From Candidatus Daviesbacteria bacterium GW2011_GWA2_42_7 (GTDB lineage Bacteria > Patescibacteriota > Microgenomatia > Daviesbacterales > UBA10151): DNA of 20,865 nt. The notes under the pieces were generated by a model. The model did no database searches and was not told where the DNA came from. It was given only the letters and a program-made list of their open reading frames with translations. Of this stretch, positions 1 to 6,705 are shown in pieces (position 1 is the first letter of the stretch; each line of letters starts with the position of its first letter). The stretch spans positions 1 to 20,865 of the forward strand of contig LCEJ01000011.1 of assembly GCA_000997105.1 (NCBI GenBank), written 5' to 3'. Position numbers and translations under genes: made by a program.

Positions 1-232
1 CCAGTTTGGGGTAATCAAGACTGAGGAATCTGCAGCGGAAACGATTCCTTTAAACCTGACAATTATCGACCATCAGGAAAACGGTTGGGGTGGGGAAAAT
101 ATGACTTTGGCTTCACAGGATAATTCCGGACCCGTTAAAATGGCCGACCTTTGTCCTGAATGTGGTAATGCTACATTTGTCTTTGAAGAAGGGTGTAAGA
201 AGTGCCACTCCTGTGGGTATAGCGCCTGCTGA
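1..232 (+). CDS. nrdJ: Class II (B12-dependent) ribonucleotide reductase, C-terminal fragment
   Basis: Only the last 76 codons are present (codons begin at base 2, stop TGA at 230-232); the gene enters from the left edge. The tail has four closely spaced Cys motifs, CPECG, then EGCKKCHSCGYSAC at the very end. This is the redox-active, zinc-ribbon-like C-terminus typical of adenosylcobalamin-dependent ribonucleoside-diphosphate reductases, which make deoxynucleotides and use C-terminal cysteines to re-reduce the active site. The call rests on this tail alone, because the radical and active-site domains lie outside the window. A 59-base gap with a promoter separates it from the next gene. Confidence 0.8.
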   Translation, partial: QFGVIKTEESAAETIPLNLTIIDHQENGWGGENMTLASQDNSGPVKMADLCPECGNATFVFEEGCKKCHSCGYSAC

Positions 233-254
233 CACTGCCCACAAACTGAGTAGT

Positions 255-284
255 TTGATTTCTATCCCCTATTTTTGATATTAT
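255..284 (+). promoter_or_regulatory. Promoter, -35 TTGATT / extended -10 TGATATTAT
   Basis: TTGATT (255-260), an 18-nt spacer, then TATTAT (279-284) preceded by TGA (extended -10, 276-278). The ATG at 292 lies 7 nt after the -10 box, so transcription would start at or next to the start codon. No Shine-Dalgarno is visible, consistent with a leaderless mRNA. Confidence 0.6.
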
Positions 285-291
285 CTCCACC

Positions 292-954
292 ATGAGTATT
301 GAAGACGGGTCCTCAGAAGTAACCAGGGATATTTTTAAAAAAGCCAGCGGCCAAGCCTTAAAAGCAGCTAGAGCCACGGAGGAAATTTTTAAAGATAAAG
401 GCCTACCTACTAAAAAAGAGCTAGAAAAATCCCGGCTCTATTTTGGGGAACTGGAGGATGCTTTGGAACATTATTCCAGCCCTTTTGCTCCCGGCCAACA
501 CAAAACTATTACCGTCCGCACCAACGAAGATGGTGACCCACAAGTAGAGATAGTTTCCGAAACCCGTTTTCCTCCTTTGGACGATATCAAGGAGCACTGT
601 CAAAAGTTAAGGTTTGCCGCCCTTCAGCTGGATAAGTTACCTGCCTCCTTTTGGAGTTACAAAAACTACACTCAACGCTTTCAACACGAAGGCTTTCCTT
701 ATATCTCCATGCAAATATTAGACTGGGGAACACATACTGCCAGAGTGAAAATGTTTTTTAGTCTGATGGCCAAGATGAGTGAGCTACAATTAAGCAGTTT
801 TGCCTGGAAGGACCAAAATGACTCCGATTTCTTTCGTGATGAAGCCGAACAAAGCTTCCGTATGTTGGCTGCCTACTTGGCTCTCAGTGAATATTTTACT
901 GACCGCGGTCTCCCTGAAGGAGCAGAATATTTCCACCTGCTCTCTGATGAATAA
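292..954 (+). CDS. Hypothetical soluble protein, 220 aa
   Basis: I do not recognise this protein. It is acidic and soluble-looking, with no signal peptide, membrane helix or Cys cluster. The first 60 residues are Lys/Glu/Ala rich and probably helical, and the C-terminal third (residues about 150-220) also looks helical and amphipathic. The ATG at 292 is chosen because it sits 7 nt behind a good extended -10 promoter. The gene converges on the transposase gene, with only 44 nt between the stops and one GC-rich hairpin there. Its wording appears somewhat different from the GGG-rich metabolic genes downstream, so acquisition together with the RAYT element is possible but unproven. Confidence 0.6.
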   Translation: MSIEDGSSEVTRDIFKKASGQALKAARATEEIFKDKGLPTKKELEKSRLYFGELEDALEHYSSPFAPGQHKTITVRTNEDGDPQVEIVSETRFPPLDDIKEHCQKLRFAALQLDKLPASFWSYKNYTQRFQHEGFPYISMQILDWGTHTARVKMFFSLMAKMSELQLSSFAWKDQNDSDFFRDEAEQSFRMLAAYLALSEYFTDRGLPEGAEYFHLLSDE

Positions 955-979
955 AAATGTCTCACTTGGTTTTAGCTTT

Positions 980-994
980 CCACCCCTGGGGTGG
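980..994. repeat. REP-like palindrome, left copy
   Basis: CCACCCC-T-GGGGTGG is a perfect 7-bp inverted repeat around a single base, followed by CAGGC. A second copy with the same CAGGC flank lies at 1690-1704. The two bracket the RAYT gene. This copy lies 4 nt beyond the transposase stop codon. There is no T-run after it, so it is not a classical terminator, although it sits between two convergent genes. Confidence 0.7.
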
Positions 995-998
995 CAGG

Positions 999-1646
999 CT
1001 AGACCTCTTCAATTAATTGGTGCTTGATAAACTCTATCTCCAAAGCATAACTTGCCTGATCTAAAACAAATTGCTGGTAATCCTGAGGACCTTTGAAATG
1101 GCTGAGCACTTCTTCTTTAGAGCACAGTCCAGGGAAACCTTGATCAATGTATTCTCGATAAGATGTCCATTTATATTGGTCTACTTCCTTAGTGAGACAC
1201 GCCACATAAGGATTAAGGTGGAGATAACGGGAAACATGGGTTAGTTGTTCGTCACTTTCTATAATAACAGCCTTAAATTCCCCTTGGAATAAATGTCCTA
1301 CCCTATTATTTTTGGTGTTGTAATATTTGGTATAACTATTGCTGAGCTTACCTACAAATTCGGTAATGCCACCGTCTTTTAACTGTTTAATAAGAAGATG
1401 GAAATGGTTAGGCATTAAACAGTAGGCAATAATTTCAACTATTTGTTTAGATTCATCTAGTTTATTAACAAGAGGTGAGGGGAAGCGAGAGAATCTTGGC
1501 TTAGGACCTTCTATCTGGTAATATCTTAAAGTTTTTAAAAATCTTTGGTAATCCCTTTGGTTTTCAAATATAGGCCGTTTTTCACTTCCTCTGTTGTAAA
1601 TATGGTAAAAGTGGTCATTTACAAAAGGAATAATTCTGGATGGCAT
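999..1646 (-). CDS. REP-associated tyrosine transposase (RAYT), Y1_Tnp family
   Basis: A 215-aa protein of the IS200-like HUH superfamily, which cleaves and joins single-stranded DNA at hairpins. The N-terminus (FYHIYNRGSEKRPIF) is typical of domesticated RAYTs. The HUH-type metal motif is MPNHFHLLI (H81, H83), followed by NSYTKYYN with the candidate nucleophile Tyr105 (Tyr108/109 are alternatives), then HLFQGEFKA and YLHLNPY. The length matches intact family members and no frameshift is visible, so it may be functional. The start is supported by a promoter 8 nt upstream on the minus strand. No second transposon gene or accessory gene accompanies it. Twin hairpins on both sides fit a RAYT/REP relationship. 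Confidence 0.9.
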   Translation of the reverse strand: MPSRIIPFVNDHFYHIYNRGSEKRPIFENQRDYQRFLKTLRYYQIEGPKPRFSRFPSPLVNKLDESKQIVEIIAYCLMPNHFHLLIKQLKDGGITEFVGKLSNSYTKYYNTKNNRVGHLFQGEFKAVIIESDEQLTHVSRYLHLNPYVACLTKEVDQYKWTSYREYIDQGFPGLCSKEEVLSHFKGPQDYQQFVLDQASYALEIEFIKHQLIEEV

Positions 1647-1654
1647 TTAACTTC

Positions 1655-1683
1655 AGTATCAATTAAAAATCCGCAGGTGTCAA
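1655..1683 (-). promoter_or_regulatory. Promoter of the RAYT gene
   Basis: On the minus strand: TTGACA (1683-1678), a 17-nt spacer, GATACT (1660-1655), then 8 nt to the ATG at 1646. This is a consensus -35 with a 4/6 -10, and it again implies a leaderless transcript. The -35 box lies within one of two GTGTCAAG direct repeats. Confidence 0.5.
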
Positions 1684-1721
1684 GCTAATCCACCCCAGGG
1701 GTGGCAGGCGGGAGTGTCAAG
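1677..1721. repeat. 8-bp direct repeats GTGTCAAG flanking a REP-like hairpin
   Basis: GTGTCAAG occurs at 1677-1684 and again at 1714-1721. Between them lies the second hairpin, CCACCCC-A-GGGGTGG (1690-1704), plus CAGGC. The hairpin matches the one at 980-994 except for the central base. The flanking 8-bp repeats resemble an insertion duplication, although IS200-type enzymes are not expected to make one. Confidence 0.6.
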
Positions 1722-1743
1722 TAGTTTAAGCATGTGCTATGAT
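1715..1743 (+). promoter_or_regulatory. Extended -10 promoter TGCTATGAT of the MBL gene
   Basis: TGC-TATGAT (1735-1743) with a weak -35 TGTCAA (1715-1720) at 17-nt spacing. The upstream in-frame ATG at 1739 lies inside the -10 box and so would not be transcribed. The ATG at 1751, 7 nt after the box, is the credible start. Confidence 0.55.
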
Positions 1744-1750
1744 TTTTTCC

Positions 1751-2356
1751 ATGAAGGTTTTGACTTTGCCGGTGGGGCAGCTGCAGACGAATTGTTATCT
1801 TATAGAAGATAGTGGAGAAGTTGGGATAATTGATCCCGGGGATGATGGGGATTTTATTATGAGGCAGATTGCTGACTTGGGGGCAAAGCCTGTTTGGATC
1901 GCCTTAACCCACGGTCATTTTGACCACGTTTTAGCTGTTACAGAACTCTCTTTAGCCTACAATATCCCTGTCTTTTCACATCCCAAAGATAATTTTTTAC
2001 TTAAAGATGCCAAAAGATCAGCCGAATATTTTTTGGGGGTTGAAGCTGATCCTGTGGCCGTAGAAACTGAAAGTTTATTTGAGGGTACGGAACTTGCAGT
2101 TGGTAAAGTAAAGTTTGAGGTGAAAGTTGCACCAGGGCATACTCCAGGGGGAGTTTGCCTCTATAATGAGGAAAGTAAATCACTATTTTGTGGAGACTTA
2201 ATGTTTAAAGGTGGTGGGGTGGGCAGGACGGATTTTAGATACTGTTCAGCGGAAGACCTTAAAAAATCGGTTAAAGAGATGCTGAAGTTGCCGGAAGAGA
2301 CAGTTGTTTATCCTGGCCATGAAGAGACAACGACGGTTGGGGAGTTGAGGAAATAG
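1751..2356 (+). CDS. Metallo-beta-lactamase-fold hydrolase (glyoxalase II-like)
   Basis: A 201-aa single-domain protein. Counting from the ATG at 1751, the dinuclear-metal motif is THGHFDH (H54, H56, D58, H59), followed by APGHTPGG, FCGDLMF and a final YPGHEETTTVGEL, in the order and spacing of small glyoxalase II/YcbL-type hydrolases. These hydrolyse thioesters such as S-lactoylglutathione, but the substrate here cannot be read from sequence. An in-frame ATG 12 nt upstream (1739) is rejected because it falls in the promoter -10 box. The gene is monocistronic, closed by a strong hairpin 15 nt after the stop. Confidence 0.88.
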   Translation: MKVLTLPVGQLQTNCYLIEDSGEVGIIDPGDDGDFIMRQIADLGAKPVWIALTHGHFDHVLAVTELSLAYNIPVFSHPKDNFLLKDAKRSAEYFLGVEADPVAVETESLFEGTELAVGKVKFEVKVAPGHTPGGVCLYNEESKSLFCGDLMFKGGGVGRTDFRYCSAEDLKKSVKEMLKLPEETVVYPGHEETTTVGELRK

Positions 2357-2371
2357 CTTTTGTGATCAAAA

Positions 2372-2392
2372 AAACCCGCACGTAGCGGGTTT
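2372..2392. terminator. Hairpin terminator after the MBL gene
   Basis: Arms AAACCCGC (2372-2379) and GCGGGTTT (2385-2392) around the loop ACGTA. On the plus strand CTTTG follows. On the minus strand the A-run before it reads as a T-run, so it could work in both directions. Confidence 0.8.
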
Positions 2393-2438
2393 CTTTGAAA
2401 ATCCTAACGAATCAGGACAAGAGAATTTATATCATTAC

Positions 2439-2480
2439 TTGCAAGGGTGGTCAACTAGTTGCTAATATATCAAACATAAT
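2439..2480 (+). promoter_or_regulatory. Probable promoter of the exonuclease-pentose phosphate operon
   Basis: TTGCAA (2439-2444), an 18-nt spacer, TAATAT (2463-2468). An alternative -10, CATAAT (2475-2480), sits 4 nt before the ATG at 2485. Placement is uncertain, but a promoter is needed because a terminator precedes it. No Shine-Dalgarno is visible before 2485. Confidence 0.4.
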
Positions 2481-2484
2481 AAAT

Positions 2485-3060
2485 ATGGATATCACAAACA
2501 CAAACCAAATTGATTTTAGGTCCCGCCCCTTAATTTTTTTGGATCTTGAGACCACCGGGCTTAGGGTACAGAAGCATGAGATTATTGAAATTGGAGCCTT
2601 GAAGGTTGCCCCGAAAAAGCCTTTTAAGGTTTTGGGGGAGTTGCAGATAAAAGTAAAGCCAAAAAATATCCACCTGGCAGAAAAAGAGGCACTGGGGATA
2701 AATGGTTACTCCGAAAAAGAGTGGGAAGAGGCGATGGAACTTGAGGATGCCTTAAAAATGTTGGATAATTTTGGGAAGGATGGGGTTTTGGTTGGGTTTA
2801 ACGTTAACTTTGATTGGGCATTTTTGGACAAAGCCTATTTTGCATATGGGAAGACAGACCCTTTTTACTATCACCGGTTAGATGTAATGCCGATGGTCTA
2901 TTTTAAGATGTTTTCAGACCGCAGGATGAAAAGGTTCAGCTTAGGGGAAGCGTGCCGCCTTTTGAAGATTGAAAGAAAGTCTGCCCATAGAGCTTTGGAT
3001 GATGCCAAAGTCACTTACCTTGTCTTTAAAAAGATGTTTGGTTACACTGGGAAAGTATGA
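2485..3060 (+). CDS. DnaQ-like 3'-5' exonuclease (DEDDh)
   Basis: A 191-aa protein with the three exonuclease motifs in order: FLDLETTG (D20 and E22, motif I), GFNVNFDWAFLD (motif II) and HRALDDAKVT (His plus Asp, DEDDh type, motif III). This is the proofreading epsilon-subunit fold; it could serve DNA polymerase III or act as a separate repair/RNA-trimming nuclease. The ATG at 2485 starts shortly before motif I, which is usual for the family. A TTG at 2395 in the same frame would lie within the terminator stem region and adds 30 residues without family character. The stop overlaps the rpiB start (ATGA). Confidence 0.88.
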   Translation: MDITNTNQIDFRSRPLIFLDLETTGLRVQKHEIIEIGALKVAPKKPFKVLGELQIKVKPKNIHLAEKEALGINGYSEKEWEEAMELEDALKMLDNFGKDGVLVGFNVNFDWAFLDKAYFAYGKTDPFYYHRLDVMPMVYFKMFSDRRMKRFSLGEACRLLKIERKSAHRALDDAKVTYLVFKKMFGYTGKV

Positions 3061-3503
3061 TCTATCTGGGTGCCGACCACCGGGGGTTTGAGTTAAAAGA
3101 GAGACTAAGGAAAAGACTTATTGATGAAGGGCTTGAGGTGACTGATTTAGGGAATAACCATTTAGACCCTTCTGATGATTATGTTGATTTTGCCCAAAGG
3201 GTGGCAGAGGCAACAGTGGGAGATTCTGTCAACCGCGGGGTAATTTTTTGCGGGTCAGGGGCGGGGGTTGATATGGTAGCCAATAAAATTGATGGTGTAA
3301 GATCGGCTTTGGTTTTTGATGTGGCCAGGGCAAAACAGGCCAGGGAACACGAGGATGCTAATGTAATATCCCTTCCGGCAGATATTTTAGACGAAGAAAG
3401 CGCTTGGGAAATTACAAAAACTTTCCTGGACACTCCTTTTTCGAACGGGGAACGCCACATCCGCCGCCTGCAAAAGTTGGAAGAGGTGGAAGATGCTAAC
3501 TGA
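3057..3503 (+). CDS. rpiB: Ribose-5-phosphate isomerase B
   Basis: A 148-aa RpiB/LacAB-family protein that interconverts ribose 5-phosphate and ribulose 5-phosphate in the non-oxidative pentose phosphate pathway. Seen: MIYLGADHRGFELKE at the N-terminus (Asp-His substrate contacts), DYVDFAQRVAEA, FCGSGAGVDMVANKIDGVRSAL (catalytic Cys in CGSG), and EHEDANVISL in place of the usual HNDANV. The length is normal. ATGA overlap with the exonuclease upstream and an 11-nt overlap with rpe downstream show translational coupling. The next step, Rpe, is encoded immediately after. Confidence 0.92.
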   Translation: MIYLGADHRGFELKERLRKRLIDEGLEVTDLGNNHLDPSDDYVDFAQRVAEATVGDSVNRGVIFCGSGAGVDMVANKIDGVRSALVFDVARAKQAREHEDANVISLPADILDEESAWEITKTFLDTPFSNGERHIRRLQKLEEVEDAN

Positions 3504-4176
3504 CGTCTCGATAATCCCGGCAATTTTGGCTACCACCGAAGATGAGTACAGGGAAAAAATTGAGAAAGTATCAACCTGTCCTGGGCTTGTCCGCCCTGAG
3601 CGAGGCCGAAGGGCCGAAGGTTGGGTGCAAATTGATATTATGGATGGTAAGTTTGTCCCCAATAAAAGTGTTGGGCTGGATGTAATTAGAAAATACCCCA
3701 CGATACTGCAAAAAGAAGCCCACTTGATGGTAGAAGACCCAAGTAAATGGGTGGAGGATTTGGTAAATTTAGGGTTTGAAAGAATTGCCGTGCATGCAGA
3801 AGTTGACCGGAAAGAAGCTATGGATGCTGTTGATTTAATTAATAAGCTTAAGAAAAAGTCTATATTAGCCCTGAACCCCGAAACCCCGGTTGAACAGTAT
3901 AAGTATTTTGAAGCTGTAGTGTACGGTGTTTTAGTGATGTCGGTCCACCCGGGTTTTTCAGGCCAGGAATTTATCCTGGCTTCTGTAGACAAGGTAAAAA
4001 AGGTTAAAGATTACGCTCTCCCAAACACATTTGTTGGAGTAGATGGCGGAATTGATGAAAATTCTGCTAAACTATTAAGTAATGCCGGGGCGGATTACCT
4101 GGTAATTGGGGAACATATAATAAATGGAAACATTGCTGAAAATCTGGAGAAAATTAGACAATCACTTAGAGACTGA
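3493..4176 (+). CDS. rpe: Ribulose-phosphate 3-epimerase with a repeat-encoded insertion
   Basis: A 227-aa TIM-barrel enzyme that converts ribulose 5-phosphate to xylulose 5-phosphate. Motifs: IIPAILA at the start, VQIDIMDGKFVPN (metal/catalytic Asp), EAHLMVEDP (His), LALNPETP, MSVHPGFSGQEF and VDGGIDENSAKLL (second catalytic Asp), then ADYLVIGEHII. AGGTGGA 7 nt before the ATG is a good Shine-Dalgarno. Residues 27-43, between helix 1 and the VQIDIMDG strand, are an unusual Arg/Gly/Pro-rich stretch (bases 3571-3621) that reads like an inserted palindromic repeat rather than rpe sequence. All catalytic motifs are intact. Confidence 0.92.
   Translation: MLTDVSIIPAILATTEDEYREKIEKVSTCPGLVRPERGRRAEGWVQIDIMDGKFVPNKSVGLDVIRKYPTILQKEAHLMVEDPSKWVEDLVNLGFERIAVHAEVDRKEAMDAVDLINKLKKKSILALNPETPVEQYKYFEAVVYGVLVMSVHPGFSGQEFILASVDKVKKVKDYALPNTFVGVDGGIDENSAKLLSNAGADYLVIGEHIINGNIAENLEKIRQSLRD
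3571..3621 (+). repeat. Palindromic-repeat element in frame inside rpe
   Basis: A GC-rich 51-nt stretch with a tandem GCCGAAGG GCCGAAGG and arms GCCCT/AGGGC around 12 nt. On the opposite strand it contains CCCTTCGGC, CTCAGGGCG and GACAAGC, all of which also occur in the insertion inside the transketolase gene (6259-6312). It encodes about 17 residues and keeps the frame. Confidence 0.6.
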
Positions 4177-4777
4177 AAAGGCCCCTTCTATTTCGCAGGT
4201 TGCAATCTTTGGCTTTGCTGATGCAAAACCCGGGGATAAAGTTTACCATGCAGCTTTTGAGGTAGCCTCTGCTTTAGCAAAAGCAGGTTATACGGTAGTA
4301 GACGGTGGGGGGCCGGGAGTGATGGAGGCTGCCAGCCGGGGGGCAAAAGTTGCAGGGGGTAAGGTTGTTGGCGTGACTTTTTACCCGGATCCGGGTGATG
4401 GTGTTGATAATTTTGAAGGGAGAGACCCTAATAACCCCATAGATAAAGAGATTAAAACCGAGAGCTACGTTGAAAGGACCCTGACTTTAATGAAAGAGGG
4501 GCAGGTGTATGTTATTTTTAACGGTGCCTCAGGCACTATGTCCGAATTTGCTATGGCTTGGGGGCTTGCAAGGTTATACTTTGGACACCACAAGCCACTT
4601 ATTCTATACGGAAAATTTTGGAAGAAGATAATGAAAGCATTAAAAAACAACTTATTGCTTCGGCCGGAGGAGGCGCGGGTTTATAAGATCGTTGATTCCC
4701 CCAGGGAGGTGTTAAAAGCTATCAGGGAGTTTGAGAAAGAAATTTCCCGGGGTGAGCATAAGCATTTAGAAACTTAA
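4124..4777 (+). CDS. LOG-family protein (nucleotide phosphoribohydrolase-like)
   Basis: A 217-aa Rossmann-type protein of the LOG (Lonely Guy, formerly lysine-decarboxylase-like) family. Members release a base from nucleoside 5'-monophosphates. Seen: VAIFGFADAKPGD (nucleotide-binding start, residues about 27-39), VVDGGGPGVMEAASRGA (the GGGxGxM motif), and FNGASGTMSEFAMAWGLARLYFG where the family normally has PGGxGTxxE. The catalytic Glu after GT is kept (GTMSE), but the leading PGG is NGA. The only in-frame ATG is at 4124, overlapping rpe by 53 nt, with GGGGA 11 nt upstream. It lies in a pentose-phosphate operon, so a ribose-phosphate link is plausible. Confidence 0.78.
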   Translation: METLLKIWRKLDNHLETEKAPSISQVAIFGFADAKPGDKVYHAAFEVASALAKAGYTVVDGGGPGVMEAASRGAKVAGGKVVGVTFYPDPGDGVDNFEGRDPNNPIDKEIKTESYVERTLTLMKEGQVYVIFNGASGTMSEFAMAWGLARLYFGHHKPLILYGKFWKKIMKALKNNLLLRPEEARVYKIVDSPREVLKAIREFEKEISRGEHKHLET

Positions 4778-4778
4778 G

Positions 4779-5666
4779 ATGGCTCTTTCTGCCCAAGATA
4801 TCCAAAACTTAGAAGAGAAGGCAAATGTAATTCGCCAAGACATTATTAAGATGCTTCTTCAGGCAGGGTCAGGACACTCTGCCGGACCTTTAGGGATGGC
4901 GGATGTCCTCACTGCACTCTATTTCCAAATTTTAAAACATAACCCTAAAAAGCCGGATTGGAAGGATCGGGACAGGTTGGTTTTATCCAACGGCCATATT
5001 TGCCCGGTGCTTTATGTGAGCTTAGCCCATGCCGGATATTTTCCTGTTTCGGAGCTTCAAACCTTAAGGAAATTAAGGTCAAGGCTGCAGGGTCACCCTC
5101 ACAGGGAGTCTTTACCGGGGTTAGAGATTACCTCCGGGCCTTTGGGGTCGGGGCTTTCCCAAGCTTGCGGGATGGCTTTAGTGGGTTTGATGGATGAATC
5201 TTCTTGGAGGGTAATATGTTTGATGTCGGATGGGGAACAGGACGAGGGAAATACCTGGGAGGCGGTAATGTTTGCCGGAAAAAATAAGTTACATAATTTA
5301 ACAGCTCTAATAGACAGGAATAATATTCAAATAGACGGTTTTACAGAAGACGTTATGCCGCTGGAACCCTTAAAGGAAAAATATGAGGCTTTTGGCTGGC
5401 ATGTGTTGGAAATTGACGGGCATAACTTTGAAAGTATTATTGGGGTTTTCAGTGAGGCAAAGGCAATCTTTGAAAAACCTGTTTTAATAATTGCCCATAC
5501 TATCCCGGGTAAGGGAGTAGATTTTATGGAGAACGATTTTAAGTGGCATGGGGTTCCTCCCGGGATCACTGATATCCCGGGCGAGCCGCCCAAAAACGAG
5601 CAGGCAAAAATTGCCTTGCAGGAACTAAGGACCTTGCAGGGGAAGATAAAGTCGGAACATGAATAG
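4779..5666 (+). CDS. Transketolase, N-terminal (TPP-binding) subunit
   Basis: A 295-aa half-size transketolase. It binds thiamine diphosphate and, with the next gene product, transfers two-carbon units between sugar phosphates. Seen: GSGHSAGPLGMADVLTALYF (residues about 31-50), SNGHICPVLY, QGHPHRESLPGLEITSGPLGSGL in pieces along the TPP pocket, then SDGEQDEGNTWEA and DRNNIQIDG, which form the Mg-TPP motif (SDG rather than the commoner GDG), and HTIPGKGVDFME near the end. It starts 1 nt after the LOG gene and overlaps the partner gene by 8 nt, so the subunits are translated together. Confidence 0.92.
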   Translation: MALSAQDIQNLEEKANVIRQDIIKMLLQAGSGHSAGPLGMADVLTALYFQILKHNPKKPDWKDRDRLVLSNGHICPVLYVSLAHAGYFPVSELQTLRKLRSRLQGHPHRESLPGLEITSGPLGSGLSQACGMALVGLMDESSWRVICLMSDGEQDEGNTWEAVMFAGKNKLHNLTALIDRNNIQIDGFTEDVMPLEPLKEKYEAFGWHVLEIDGHNFESIIGVFSEAKAIFEKPVLIIAHTIPGKGVDFMENDFKWHGVPPGITDIPGEPPKNEQAKIALQELRTLQGKIKSEHE

Positions 5667-6705
5667 TTTAAACCCTAAACTTTTTGATAAAGATGTTGAA
5701 CGGATACCTTCCCGGGATGGGTTTGGGGAAGGGTTGGTTTTGGCAGGGGAGGAAAATAAAGATGTGGTGGCAATTTGTGCCGATGTTACAGAATCTGCCA
5801 GGGTACAAGCTTTTAAAGATAAGTTTCCGGAAAGGTTTATTGAGGCGGGAGTTGCAGAACAAAATATGGCAGCCTTGGCTTCCGGTATGGCAGCGGAGGG
5901 GAAAATCCCCTTTATGACCTCTTATGCCGTTTTCTCTCCGGGAAGAAATTGGGAGCAGATCAGGACTACAATTTGTTACAACAACCGGCCGGTTAAAATA
6001 ATTGGCTCTCATGCAGGCATCTCGGTTGGCCCTGATGGGGCAACGCACCAGGCTTTGGAAGACATTGCCCTAACTCGAGCCTTACCCAATATGGTAGTTT
6101 TAAGCCCATGTGATGCTATCGAAGCAAAAAAGGCGACCTTGGCAATGGTAAAAGAAAGGAAGCCTTGTTATATGAGGTTATCCAGGGAAAAAGTGCCGGT
6201 AATAACTACCGAAAATACTCCTTTTAAAATTGGTAAGGCGCAGGTTTTCCGGGAAGGAAACCCTTCGGCAGGTTCGACAAGCTCACTGCAAGCAAGCTCA
6301 GGGCGCTTCGCGGATGCAACTATTATTGCTACTGGGCAGATGGTTTACCTGGGGCTTTTAGCTGCAAAAGAACTTGAAGAGAGTAATATAAGTGTTCGGG
6401 TAATAAATGTATCCACTATCAAACCACTTGATATGGAAGCAGTCATTAAGGCTGCGGAGGAAACAGGTGGAATTGTGACTGTTGAGGAGCACCAGGTTTT
6501 TGGTGGCTTAGGTTCTGCAGTAGCAGAGGTTGTAACCCAATACTACCCGGTGCCTATGAAAATTATCGGCATTAATGACCATTTTGGGGAATCGGGGATT
6601 TGCCGGTTTAATTTGGTCAAGGAGCAGTTTTGGGAAATTTACCTCCGGTACTTTTGTACAAACTTTAGGGGAAACCCTCTCCCGGTTTGCCTCAAAAAAC
6701 CCTAA
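5659..6705 (+). CDS. Transketolase, C-terminal subunit; aberrant C-terminus
   Basis: A 348-aa reading frame with the pyrimidine-binding and C-terminal transketolase domains: ICADVTESARV, RFIEAGVAEQNMAALASGMAAEGKIPFMTSYAVFSPGRNWEQIRTTICY (the AEQNM motif), SHAGISVGPDGATHQALEDIAL, then VSTIKPLD, TVEEHQVFGGLGSAVAEVV and INDHFGESG. Two oddities. Residues 201-218 (NPSAG...GRFA) are a repeat-derived insertion. After FGESG (about base 6597) the expected ending (a PEELLEKYGL-like helix) is absent. The frame instead continues for 36 codons through DNA that encodes a DoxX-like protein in the +1 frame, giving a tail (ICRFNLV...LKKP) unlike the family. This looks like a deletion junction. The enzyme core is intact. 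Confidence 0.88.
   Translation: MNSLNPKLFDKDVERIPSRDGFGEGLVLAGEENKDVVAICADVTESARVQAFKDKFPERFIEAGVAEQNMAALASGMAAEGKIPFMTSYAVFSPGRNWEQIRTTICYNNRPVKIIGSHAGISVGPDGATHQALEDIALTRALPNMVVLSPCDAIEAKKATLAMVKERKPCYMRLSREKVPVITTENTPFKIGKAQVFREGNPSAGSTSSLQASSGRFADATIIATGQMVYLGLLAAKELEESNISVRVINVSTIKPLDMEAVIKAAEETGGIVTVEEHQVFGGLGSAVAEVVTQYYPVPMKIIGINDHFGESGICRFNLVKEQFWEIYLRYFCTNFRGNPLPVCLKKP
6259..6312 (+). repeat. Palindromic-repeat element in frame inside the transketolase C-subunit gene
   Basis: A 54-nt stretch carrying CCCTTCGGC, GACAAGC, two AAGCTCA-type segments and CTCAGGGCG. It encodes 18 Ser/Gly/Ala-rich residues at a point where homologues run directly from the FREG strand to DATIIATG. The words are shared with the element in rpe. 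Confidence 0.65.

Noticed and set aside
800..1027. Overlapping 75-codon frame at the end of the unknown 220-aa gene
   Set aside because: It overlaps a longer frame with a promoter and runs through the hairpin into the convergent transposase end.
1739..1750. Upstream ATG for the MBL-fold gene
   Set aside because: The codon lies inside the TATGAT -10 box; the next ATG (1751) is at the leaderless distance.
2395..2484. TTG-initiated N-terminal extension of the exonuclease
   Set aside because: It would start immediately after the terminator stem, contains the probable promoter, and the added 30 residues lack family character; ATG 2485 places motif I at the usual distance.
3387..3992. 201-codon antisense open frame across rpiB/rpe
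   Set aside because: It is fully antisense to two well-supported enzymes, Ser-rich with no domain, and has no promoter or ribosome site.
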